Positions 16,682 to 22,971 of a stretch of DNA of 27,993 nt are shown here, piece after piece; within the stretch, counting starts at the first letter, position 1, and the number at the start of each line of letters is the position of its first letter. Both the position numbers and the translations under genes were made by a program. Below the pieces are notes generated by a model. That model saw only the letters and a program-made list of their open reading frames with translations, ran no database searches and was not told the origin of the DNA. Source of the DNA: Miltoncostaea sp036826475 (GTDB lineage: Bacteria > Actinomycetota > Thermoleophilia > Miltoncostaeales > Miltoncostaeaceae); contig DAISWG010000050.1 of the NCBI GenBank assembly GCA_036826475.1, positions 1 through 27,993 on the forward strand. Direction: 5' to 3'.

Positions 16682-17150
16682 GCAGCAGCGCCAGGTACCC
16701 CACGGCGTAGGCGCACGTCAGCCCGAAGACGACGGCCGGCGGGAGGTCGCGCACCCGGAAGCCGGTGGTGCGCAGGAACACGAGCTTCACCAGGTCGCCG
16801 GCCAGCATGAGCGCGGCGAAGGCCGCGACGAACCCGCCCAGCTCGCCGTCGCGGGCCAGGGCGACGGTCATCGCCACGTGCCCGGCCACCATTCCGAGGA
16901 TGAAGAAGAGCCCCACCAGCTCGCGTCCGGCGATCCGGTCGGCGATGCCCGCGACGAGGCCCAGCGACAGGACCGCGAGGATGACGACGGCGACCAGCCG
17001 GGCGCCGGATGCGCCGTCGGACGCGCGTCCCGTCGCGCTGAGCAGCGCCGCGATGCCGACCAGGATGCCGGCCGTCTTCAGCGCCGTCTCGGCCCAGCCG
17101 AGCGGGCCCCACTCCCCGACGTGCCACGCCGGCGGCGCCTCCCGGCTCAC
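16662..17150 (-). CDS. Uncharacterised five-helix membrane protein
   Basis: A 162-aa hydrophobic protein with about five predicted membrane segments (about 22-40, 50-70, 78-100, 104-125, 135-160). No family is recognised. The start is GTG at 17150, overlapping the stop of the upstream gene (GTGA), so it is the last gene of a translationally coupled four-gene operon. Its 3' end overlaps the convergent MOSC gene by 20 bp. Function unknown; the operon suggests it works with the second membrane protein. Confidence 0.75.
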   Translation of the reverse strand: MSREAPPAWHVGEWGPLGWAETALKTAGILVGIAALLSATGRASDGASGARLVAVVILAVLSLGLVAGIADRIAGRELVGLFFILGMVAGHVAMTVALARDGELGGFVAAFAALMLAGDLVKLVFLRTTGFRVRDLPPAVVFGLTCAYAVGYLALLLIAPAV

Positions 17151-17965
17151 GGCGCCGGGCAGGGCGGCGTGCCGATGACCCGCGCCCGTGGGCCGGTCTC
17201 CGCGAAGCCCACCGGGAGCAGGCGCACCTGGGCCTCGCCCCCGCCGGCGACGGCCACGGCGTACCGGTCGCCGCCGATCGGGCGCGCATCCGCCGCCACC
17301 GGGCGGCCGCACGCCGCGTCGACCGCCGCCGCGGCGGTGGCCGCGCGCGCCTGGCGCGCCGCGAACGTCACGTGGTCGCCCGGCAGGGACTGGAGATGGC
17401 CGGGGCCCACCGTGGCGAGCACCGCGAGCGCCGCGACGAGCGCGGCGACCACGAGCAGCACGCCGCGCCGGAGCGCGGCGGCCCGGCGCGAGCCGTGCCA
17501 CGGCGCCCCGCCCGTGTCCGGCAGCGGGACGGCGAACCGGCCCTGCTGGCGCGGAGGCGCCAGCGCCGCCAGCGGGGCGGCGACCACGAACGCGGCGACG
17601 CCCGCCTTCGACGCCTCCACGGGCATCAGGCCCAGCATCCGCAGGGGCAGCCACATCAGCGCCCAGGCGGGGGCGAGGGCCAGGACGGCGATCCCCCGTT
17701 GCAGGCGGCTCCACGACACCCATGTGCGCCACGCCCGCCGCCACGGCGGCAGCGCCAGGTACGCGTCGGCCTGGCGACGGCGCCACATCGCCATCGCCGC
17801 CTCCCCCATGGGGCGCCCGGCGGGCCCGAGGGTGGGGCCGAGCTGCTCCTGGGCCTCCGCCTCGAGCCGCTGCTGGCGGCGCAGCTGGGCCGCCGTCCGC
17901 TCCCGGCCCAGGCGGGCCCGCCGCCCGTCCGACCCCGACAGGCCGCTGACGGCGCCGGGGCTCAC
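17147..17965 (-). CDS. Uncharacterised membrane protein with basic N-terminal coiled region
   Basis: A 272-aa protein of unknown function. Residues 1-60 are Arg/Gln/Glu-rich (RRQQRLEAEAQEQ, possibly coiled coil). Hydrophobic segments lie at about 93-116, 122-138 and 166-186. The last 85 residues are Ala-rich with two cysteines (AACGRPV and TPPCPAP), probably a small extracytoplasmic domain. GTG 17965 overlaps the stop of the LOG-like gene (GTGA), and its own stop overlaps the next start in the same way. No homologous family was recognised. Confidence 0.75.
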   Translation of the reverse strand: MSPGAVSGLSGSDGRRARLGRERTAAQLRRQQRLEAEAQEQLGPTLGPAGRPMGEAAMAMWRRRQADAYLALPPWRRAWRTWVSWSRLQRGIAVLALAPAWALMWLPLRMLGLMPVEASKAGVAAFVVAAPLAALAPPRQQGRFAVPLPDTGGAPWHGSRRAAALRRGVLLVVAALVAALAVLATVGPGHLQSLPGDHVTFAARQARAATAAAAVDAACGRPVAADARPIGGDRYAVAVAGGGEAQVRLLPVGFAETGPRARVIGTPPCPAP

Positions 17966-18693
17966 GGCTCCATCGGGCGGAGCGCCAGCTCGACGATCTC
18001 CTCGGGGTCGTCGGAGAGCCGGATCAGGTCCAGGTCGTCACGGCTGATGAAGCCGTCCTCCACCAGGCGCGACCGGGCCCACCGCAGCAGGCCCGCCCAG
18101 TGGGACGCGCCCGCGAGGACCACCGGGAAGTTGCGCACCTTGCCGGTCTGGATGAGCGTGAGCGACTCGAACAGCTCGTCCATCGTCCCGAACCCGCCCG
18201 GGAAGACGATGAACGCCTCCGCGTACTTCACGAACATCGTCTTGCGGACGAAGAAGTACCGGAAGTTGATCGCCAGGTTCACCCACTCGTTGACGGCCTG
18301 CTCGTGCGGCAGCTCGATGGTGCAGCCCACCGAGATGCCGCCCGCGTCGGCGGCGCCCTTGTTGGCCGCGGCCATGATCCCCGGCCCGCCGCCGGTGATC
18401 ACGGCGAAGCCGCGCTCCGCAAGGACCCGGCCGACGTCCTCCGCGACGCCCCACCACGGGCTCTCCGGGGTGATGCGCGCCGAGCCGAAGACCGACACGG
18501 CCGGGCCGACGCGCGCGAGCGCGTCGAAGCCGTCCACGAACTCGCCCAGGATCCGCAGCGCCCGCCAGGGGTCGGTGTGCAGGAACTCGGGGTCCGGGGC
18601 GGTGGTCGGGGTCAGCAGCCCCTCGTCGGCGTGGCCGATCGCGGCCTCGCCGGGGCCGCGGGCGGCGAGGCGGCCGCTGCGGTTGAGCTTCAC
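17962..18693 (-). CDS. LOG-family (TIGR00730) phosphoribohydrolase
   Basis: A 243-aa Rossmann-fold protein of the lysine-decarboxylase-like/LOG family. It has the two family signatures, GGGPGIM (101-107) and PGGFGTMDE (165-173), plus VSVFGSARI at 67-74 and the long ELPHEQAVN segment. Characterised members hydrolyse cytokinin riboside monophosphates or other nucleoside 5'-monophosphates to the free base and ribose 5-phosphate; lysine decarboxylase names in databases are misleading. GTG 18693 overlaps the nitroreductase stop (GTGA). The roughly 60-residue N-terminal extension before the Rossmann core fits the longer subgroup. Its relation to the membrane proteins downstream is unknown. Confidence 0.88.
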   Translation of the reverse strand: MKLNRSGRLAARGPGEAAIGHADEGLLTPTTAPDPEFLHTDPWRALRILGEFVDGFDALARVGPAVSVFGSARITPESPWWGVAEDVGRVLAERGFAVITGGGPGIMAAANKGAADAGGISVGCTIELPHEQAVNEWVNLAINFRYFFVRKTMFVKYAEAFIVFPGGFGTMDELFESLTLIQTGKVRNFPVVLAGASHWAGLLRWARSRLVEDGFISRDDLDLIRLSDDPEEIVELALRPMEP

Positions 18694-19214
18694 CCTGAGC
18701 TCCCGACCCGTCGGACCAGGGCGTCGAGCGGCAGGCGGGGGGCCCGGGCGCTCCACTCGTCGGCCGACCGCCGCGCCGGGTCGCGCGGCCGCGCCGGGGG
18801 GCCGAACGACAGGACGATCACCGCCCGCTCGGGCGGCTCGATGGCGAGGGCCGATGCGAGGCGCTCGCGGTCGGCGATGCCGTTGGGGCACGAGGCGATG
18901 CCCTCGGCCCACCCCGCCAGCATCATGTTCTGCGCGGCGCGCCCGGCGTCGAAGTCGACGAGGTTGCCGCCCGGGGTCACGACGATCGCGACGACCAGGC
19001 CCGCGTCCAGGATGTTGCCGGCCAGGTAGACGGCGTCGGCCACCGCGGGGAGCGCCTCGCCCTCGGCGATCACGAAGCGGCAGGGCTGCCGGTTGCGGGC
19101 GCTCCCGGTGAGACGCCCGGCGTCCAGGATGCGCAGCGCCGCGTCCTCGGGCACGGACCCGCCCGACATCGCCCGCGCGTCGCGCTTGCTCGCCACCGCC
19201 AGCCGCACGTCCAT
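18690..19214 (-). CDS. Nitroreductase-family flavoprotein
   Basis: A 174-aa protein matching the FMN-dependent nitroreductase fold: the N-terminal SKRDARAMSGGSVPEDA segment, SARNRQPCRFVIAEG (FMN-binding region), and AGRAAQNMMLAGWAEGIASCPNG in the second half. It is at the short end of the family. The ATG at 19214 is placed by a TAACCT box exactly 7 nt upstream, which predicts a leaderless transcript. It is the first gene of a four-gene unit in which each start overlaps the previous stop by GTGA. Likely an NAD(P)H-dependent reductase; the substrate is unknown. Confidence 0.85.
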   Translation of the reverse strand: MDVRLAVASKRDARAMSGGSVPEDAALRILDAGRLTGSARNRQPCRFVIAEGEALPAVADAVYLAGNILDAGLVVAIVVTPGGNLVDFDAGRAAQNMMLAGWAEGIASCPNGIADRERLASALAIEPPERAVIVLSFGPPARPRDPARRSADEWSARAPRLPLDALVRRVGSSG

Positions 19215-19221
19215 GGGCCGC

Positions 19222-19227
19222 AGGTTA
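19222..19227 (-). promoter_or_regulatory. Predicted -10 box of the four-gene operon (TAACCT)
   Basis: TAACCT on the minus strand ends 7 nt before the ATG at 19214, identical in sequence and distance to the box before the Tim44-like gene at 8749. No -35 box or ribosome-binding site is seen. Confidence 0.55.
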
Positions 19228-19258
19228 GACGACGGCCCGGAGGGGGCCGTCCCCGGCA

Positions 19259-19708
19259 TCAGTCGCCGCCGCGCCCGGTGTGCGAGACGCAGAAGGGGGT
19301 GCCCCAGATCGGCTCCCGGCCACAGGGCTTGCCCTTGCGGTTGAGGGCGGCGCAGCGGGGCGTCCCGCCGTCGAGGCCCGCCGTGCCCCGCTCGGCCTCG
19401 AAGAACGCCCGGGCCCGGTCCAGGTGCGCGTCGATGACCTGCGAGGCGCGGAGCTGGTCCTGCGCCCGCATCAGCGATCGGGCCGACCCGAACAGCGACC
19501 GGGCCGCCATCGGCTGCGAGCGCGGGTCGGCGGCAAGCCGGGCGACGCCGGCCTCGCAGACCTGCATGAGGTAGCGCTCCGCCCAGCCGGGCCGCCTCGG
19601 GTCGGGCATGAGGCTGGGCGCGAGGGCCCGGTGGAGCGCGGCGGTGAACCGCTCCATCGCCTCGGCGCGGCTGAGCCGCGGCGTTCGCGAGGGTGCTTTC
19701 TGCTGCAT
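19259..19708 (-). CDS. Uncharacterised protein with C-terminal Cys/His cluster
   Basis: A 149-aa protein, mostly helical and charged (SRAEAMERFTAALHRAL, RAQDQLRASQVIDAHLDRARAFFEAE). The last 30 residues hold a C-x9-C-x10-C-x2-H cluster (RCAALNRKGKPCGR...FCVSH), probably a small zinc site of the kind seen in many phage and mobile-element proteins. No named family is recognised. ATG 19708 is preceded by a good promoter (TTGACA, 17-bp spacer, CTGAAT) ending 8 nt upstream. One copy of a 15-bp repeat sits in that promoter, shared with the divergent CarH-like gene, making this the most direct candidate target of that regulator. Confidence 0.75.
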   Translation of the reverse strand: MQQKAPSRTPRLSRAEAMERFTAALHRALAPSLMPDPRRPGWAERYLMQVCEAGVARLAADPRSQPMAARSLFGSARSLMRAQDQLRASQVIDAHLDRARAFFEAERGTAGLDGGTPRCAALNRKGKPCGREPIWGTPFCVSHTGRGGD

Positions 19709-19716
19709 CGCACATC

Positions 19717-19745
19717 ATTCAGCCGATATCTGGACAGATTGTCAA
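19717..19745 (-). promoter_or_regulatory. Predicted promoter of the Cys/His-cluster gene
   Basis: TTGACA (19745-19740) and CTGAAT (19722-19717) are separated by 17 bp, with the ATG 8 nt downstream. A 15-bp repeat copy overlaps the -35 box and fills most of the spacer. Confidence 0.5.
19729..19743 (+). repeat. Operator-like repeat, copy 1
   Basis: TCTGGACAGATTGTC, identical to copy 2 at 19819-19833. It overlaps the -35 box and spacer of the divergent promoter. Confidence 0.7.
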
Positions 19746-19818
19746 GAGTCTGTCCGGATTCAGGGTCCCTCGTCACCGCAGTTTCCGCAGGATGTTTGGA
19801 CAACCCGGAGACCGATAC

Positions 19819-19833
19819 TCTGGACAGATTGTC
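19819..19833 (+). repeat. Operator-like repeat, copy 2
   Basis: TCTGGACAGATTGTC, identical to copy 1 and exactly 90 bp from it. It lies 23 bp before the CarH-like start codon, suited to autoregulation. Confidence 0.7.
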
Positions 19834-19856
19834 GAGGGTTATGGAGAGTGGGGGGC

Positions 19857-20735
19857 ATGGCGATCACGCGGGACACCGGACGGCTGCGGATCGGGGAGCT
19901 CAGCCGGCGCCAGAGCGTGAGCCCGGACGTCCTCCGCGTGTGGGAGCGGCGCTACGGGCTGCTCCGGCCCGAGCGCACCGAGGGCGGCTTCCGGCTCTAC
20001 ACCCACGAGGATGAGGAGCGCGTGCGCGCCATGCGCCGCTACCTCTCGCGCGGGTTCTCCGCGGCCGTCGCGGCCCGGATGGCGCTGGAGGAGCCGGCGG
20101 CGCCCACCCCCGGGGAGCGCGAGGACGCGTTCGCCGTCGCGCGGGCGGAGCTCGGCGAGGCGCTCGAGGACTTCCGCGACGTCGACGCCCAGACGATCCT
20201 CGACCGGGTCTTCAACACCTTCAGCGTCGAGGCGGCGCTGCGCGACGTGATCCTCCCCTACCTGCGCGACCTCGGGAGCCGGTGGGAGACGGGCGACATC
20301 TCGACGGCGCAGGAGCACTTCGCGAGCTTCGTCCTGCGGGGCCGCCTGCTCGGGATCGCACGGGGGTTCGACGTGGGGCTGGGCCCGCGCGCCCTGCTCG
20401 CCTGCCCGGAGGGCGAGCGTCACGACATGGGACTCCTGTGCTTCGGCATCGGCCTCCGCGACCACGGTTGGCGCATCACCTACCTCGGCGCCGACTGCCC
20501 CCTGACGACGGTCGCCGACGCCGCCGCCCACGTGAGCCCCGATCTCGTGGTGATCTGCGCGGAGCTGGACGAGCCCATGCGGGACGCCGTGCCCCACATC
20601 GCCGTGATCGCCCGCCGGTTCCGGGTCGCCCTCTGCGGCCGGGGGGCGTCGCTGGATGCCGCGCGGGCGACGGGCGCGCAGTTGCTGCAGGATGCGCCCA
20701 TGGCCGCCGCGGCCCGCATCGCCTACGAACGGTGA
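19857..20735 (+). CDS. CarH/LitR-like MerR regulator with B12-binding photosensor domain
   Basis: A 292-aa transcription factor. Residues 10-78 form a MerR winged helix (RIGELSRRQSVSPDVLRVWERRYGLL). A four-helix bundle (about 88-170) and a B12-binding Rossmann domain (about 176-290) follow. The cobalamin signature is complete: Trp143-x9-Glu153-His154, and His189 in ERHDMG as lower cobalt ligand. These match Thermus CarH Trp131, Glu141, His142 and His177 in spacing. Family members bind adenosylcobalamin, repress as tetramers in the dark and are inactivated by light. The residue after the Trp is Glu144, where Thermus CarH has His132. GGAGAG lies 8 nt before the ATG. The stop overlaps the GNAT start (GTGA). 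Confidence 0.93.
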   Translation: MAITRDTGRLRIGELSRRQSVSPDVLRVWERRYGLLRPERTEGGFRLYTHEDEERVRAMRRYLSRGFSAAVAARMALEEPAAPTPGEREDAFAVARAELGEALEDFRDVDAQTILDRVFNTFSVEAALRDVILPYLRDLGSRWETGDISTAQEHFASFVLRGRLLGIARGFDVGLGPRALLACPEGERHDMGLLCFGIGLRDHGWRITYLGADCPLTTVADAAAHVSPDLVVICAELDEPMRDAVPHIAVIARRFRVALCGRGASLDAARATGAQLLQDAPMAAAARIAYER

Positions 20736-21160
20736 GCACCCTTCCCGCGCGGCGGGCGCGCCCCGACGAGATGGACCAGGTCCTGGCGCTGCGGCACGCC
20801 GTCTTCTGCGACGAGCAGGGGGTGCCGCCCGCCATGGAGCACGACGCCGAGGACGCGACGGCGCTGCACGTGGTGATCGTCGACGGCGGGCGCGTGGTCG
20901 GCACGTGCCGGGTGCTCGGCGACGGCCCGTCGGTGCGGCTGGGGCGCATGGCGGTGGCGCGGGAGCGGCGCGGCGGAGGCCTCGGCGCGACGCTGCTGGC
21001 CGCGGCCCACGCGCTCGCGGCCGAGCGCGGGGCGCACGAAGTGGCGATCCACGCGCAGTGCTCGGCCCTCGGGTTCTGGGAGCGCGCCGGCTACGTCGCC
21101 GAGGGGCCCGGGTTCGAGGAGGCGGGCATCGCGCACGTCGCGATGCGGCGCGTCCTCTGA
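20732..21160 (+). CDS. GNAT family N-acetyltransferase
   Basis: A 142-aa acetyltransferase. FCDEQGVP near residue 25 and VVGTCRVL at about 55-62 fit the ElaA-like GNAT group. The acetyl-CoA loop is RRGGGLG (R80-x-x-G83-x-G85), and ALGFWERAGYVAEG near the C-terminus is the usual last motif. The start is GTG at 20732, overlapping the regulator stop by GTGA, so it is co-expressed and possibly light-regulated with the CarH-like protein. The substrate is unknown. Confidence 0.9.
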   Translation: MSTLPARRARPDEMDQVLALRHAVFCDEQGVPPAMEHDAEDATALHVVIVDGGRVVGTCRVLGDGPSVRLGRMAVARERRGGGLGATLLAAAHALAAERGAHEVAIHAQCSALGFWERAGYVAEGPGFEEAGIAHVAMRRVL

Positions 21161-21163
21161 CGC

Positions 21164-22618
21164 TCAGACGATGATCGCGGCGGGGGCCTCGGCCGCGGCG
21201 CCGCCGCCCCGGTAGGCCGTCCAGGCGAGCGCCAGGCGGCGCGCCGCCTCCTCCAGCACCGGCTCCTCCGCCACGAACGGGAGGCGCAGGCGGTCGGCGT
21301 GCCCGCCGCTCGCCGAGAGCACCTGCCCGGGCACGACGGTCACCCCGTAGCGCTGCGCCACCTGGCCGAACTCCCGCGCGTCGCCTCCGGGGATGCGGAC
21401 CCACAGGATGCAGCCGCCGGGGGGCGTCTCCCACGTCCAGTCCGGCAGGTGCCGCCCCAGCGCGCCGGCCAGGGCCTCGTGCCCGGCGAGCAGGCCGGCC
21501 CGGCGCTCCGCCGCCGCGTCGGGCAGGCGTGGGAGCACGGCGGCGGCGGCGACCTGCGACAGCACGTCGGAGCCCAGGTCCGACCGCACCTTGAGCTGTA
21601 CGAGCCGCTCGACGATCGGCCGCGGCGCGCGGATCCACCCGACCCGCAGGCCCGCCCAGAAGACCTTGCTCATCGAGCCGATCGTGATCACGAGGGCCTC
21701 CGGGTCGTGGGCCGCGATCGGCGCGGGCACGGGCCGGCCGGAGAGGCGCATGTCGCGGAGCGCCAGGTCCTCGACCACCGGCACCCGGTAGCGCGCCGAC
21801 AGCTGCGCCACCGCCCTGCTCCGCGCCTCCGACAGCACCGACCCGGTCGGGTTCTGGTGGACCGGCACCAGATACGCGAAACGGGGTCGCACCCGGTCCA
21901 TGAGCTCCTCGAGGGCCTCGACCACCACGCCTCCGCCGTCGAGCGCCGCCCCGGCCGGGCGCATCCCGGCGGCGCGGATCGCGTCGAGCGCCCCCGGGTA
22001 GGTGGCCTCCTCCACCAGCGCGGCCTGTCCGGACTCCCCGAAGAGAGCCGTCACCAGGCCGATGGCCTGCTGGGCGCCGGTCGTGACCAGCACCTCGTCC
22101 GGCCGGGTCGGGAGGCCCTGGGCGGCGTTCAGCTCGGCGATCCGCTCGCGCAGGTCCGGCAGCCCCGCCGGGACGTAGCCGACGCCCGACACGAGCCCCG
22201 CGAGCCCGTCGCGCGCCAGGCGGGCGACCTCCTCGGCCACGACCGCGGTGGCCGGCGGCGCGGCGGCGGTGAGCTCGATGACGTCGCCGCCGCCGCCGAG
22301 GAGGTTGGCGTACAGCTCGCCCGAGAACGCGACGTCCCCGGCGCGCGGCGCGTCGGCCGCCGCGACCCAGGTGCCCCGGCCCTGGCGGCTCGCGAGCACC
22401 CCCTCGTCCTTCAGGGCGCCGTACGCGGCCACGACGGTGGTGCGGCTCACGTGAAGGCGGCGGGCCAGCTCGCGCTCGGGAGGCAGCACGGTGCCCTCCG
22501 GGAGCTCACCGCGCCGGACCGCTCCGCGCAGGGCCCCGGCCAGGGCCGCGTACAGCGGGCCGCCGGTGGCCGCCCACGGCCCCAGGAGCATCGCCAGCCG
22601 TGCCGGGGTGATCTTCAT
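21164..22618 (-). CDS. MocR-type GntR regulator with aminotransferase-fold effector domain
   Basis: A 484-aa regulator. The N-terminal GntR winged helix (about 20-85) has GPLYAALAGALRGAV and LPPERELARRLHVSRTTV. The aminotransferase class I/II fold follows, with HQNPTG (Asn256 region), Asp284 for the pyridine nitrogen and the PLP-binding lysine Lys318 in SMSKVF, so it should bind PLP. ATG 22618 is chosen since family proteins start just before LLGxW...GPLY; the frame remains open to an ATG at 22690, which would run through the operator region. Such regulators bind direct repeats and often control divergent genes; four TCCAATC copies lie upstream. The gene converges on the GNAT with a 3-bp gap. 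Confidence 0.92.
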   Translation of the reverse strand: MKITPARLAMLLGPWAATGGPLYAALAGALRGAVRRGELPEGTVLPPERELARRLHVSRTTVVAAYGALKDEGVLASRQGRGTWVAAADAPRAGDVAFSGELYANLLGGGGDVIELTAAAPPATAVVAEEVARLARDGLAGLVSGVGYVPAGLPDLRERIAELNAAQGLPTRPDEVLVTTGAQQAIGLVTALFGESGQAALVEEATYPGALDAIRAAGMRPAGAALDGGGVVVEALEELMDRVRPRFAYLVPVHQNPTGSVLSEARSRAVAQLSARYRVPVVEDLALRDMRLSGRPVPAPIAAHDPEALVITIGSMSKVFWAGLRVGWIRAPRPIVERLVQLKVRSDLGSDVLSQVAAAAVLPRLPDAAAERRAGLLAGHEALAGALGRHLPDWTWETPPGGCILWVRIPGGDAREFGQVAQRYGVTVVPGQVLSASGGHADRLRLPFVAEEPVLEEAARRLALAWTAYRGGGAAAEAPAAIIV

Positions 22619-22623
22619 CCGGA

Positions 22624-22738
22624 TCCAATCTTCCACGAAAGGCCCTTGTTGTAAACCGGTTGACCGGGGAATATCGCCGTCCAATCGCATGGATTAGGGA
22701 CCATATATGCGGTCCAATCGATTCATCGAGGTCCAATC
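22624..22738 (+). repeat. Four direct TCCAATC repeats (candidate MocR operators)
   Basis: Copies at 22624-22630, 22680-22686, 22713-22719 and 22732-22738, all in the same orientation; the last three are preceded by GT or GGT. Start-to-start spacings are 56, 33 and 19 bp. MocR proteins are known to use spaced direct repeats. Confidence 0.65.
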
Positions 22739-22745
22739 AGGAGGG
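22739..22745 (+). promoter_or_regulatory. Strong Shine-Dalgarno before the short ORF
   Basis: AGGAGGG lies 5 nt before the GTG at 22751 and directly abuts the last TCCAATC copy. It is the best ribosome site in this part of the window and supports translation of the short ORF. Confidence 0.65.
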
Positions 22746-22750
22746 TTCCC

Positions 22751-22948
22751 GTGTACAACCTCATCCATATCGTCCAGAGCCGCGGGATGGGCAGCGCATG
22801 GCGCCGCCCGCGCCCGATCGCACCGCAGCCGCCCGGCATGCCGCACCTCACCCTCATCGACGGCGGCCGGCCCGCGGCGGCTCCTCGGGAGCACCGGCGG
22901 CCCCATCAGGCCGCGCCGCCGGGCTCGCCGTCACCCAGCAGCGGCTGA
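22751..22948 (+). CDS. Small protein of unknown function, divergent from MocR
   Basis: A 65-aa ORF starting with GTG: MYNLIHIVQSRGMG, then a Pro/Arg-rich middle (RRPRPIAPQPPGMPHL), LTLIDGGRPAAA, and a low-complexity tail. No family is recognised, and no signal peptide or membrane segment is seen. It is supported by the ideal AGGAGGG site 5 nt upstream and by its position divergent from a MocR regulator across an operator-bearing region. It could be a small effector or a leader peptide; the unusual Pro-rich composition leaves some doubt. Confidence 0.5.
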   Translation: MYNLIHIVQSRGMGSAWRRPRPIAPQPPGMPHLTLIDGGRPAAAPREHRRPHQAAPPGSPSPSSG

Positions 22949-22971
22949 GGCGCGGGGCGGGCGACGGCGCG

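Larger units (their letters stand above)
19709..19856. promoter_or_regulatory. Divergent regulatory region of the CarH-like gene
   Basis: A 148-bp gap, clearly AT-richer than its surroundings, between the Cys/His-cluster gene (minus) and the CarH-like gene (plus). It holds two identical 15-bp repeats 90 bp apart, a third partial copy (TGGACA at 19797-19802), and a 7-bp inverted repeat GGACAGA/TCTGTCC (19732-19738 and 19749-19755). These are likely operators for the B12-binding MerR regulator. Confidence 0.65.
22619..22750. promoter_or_regulatory. MocR divergent regulatory region
   Basis: A 132-bp AT-richer gap between the MocR gene and a divergent short ORF. It contains four TCCAATC copies, a GGACC/GGTCC inverted repeat around ATATATGC (22699-22715), the palindrome AACCGGTT (22654-22661), and a TATATG element that could act as a -10 box on either strand. 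Exact promoters cannot be set with confidence. Confidence 0.6.

Noticed and set aside
19841..19843. ATG just before the CarH-like gene
   Set aside because: It is out of frame with the gene and part of the leader.
22619..22690. N-terminal extension of the MocR protein from ATG 22690
   Set aside because: It would run through two TCCAATC copies and add residues absent from the family before the GPLY helix.
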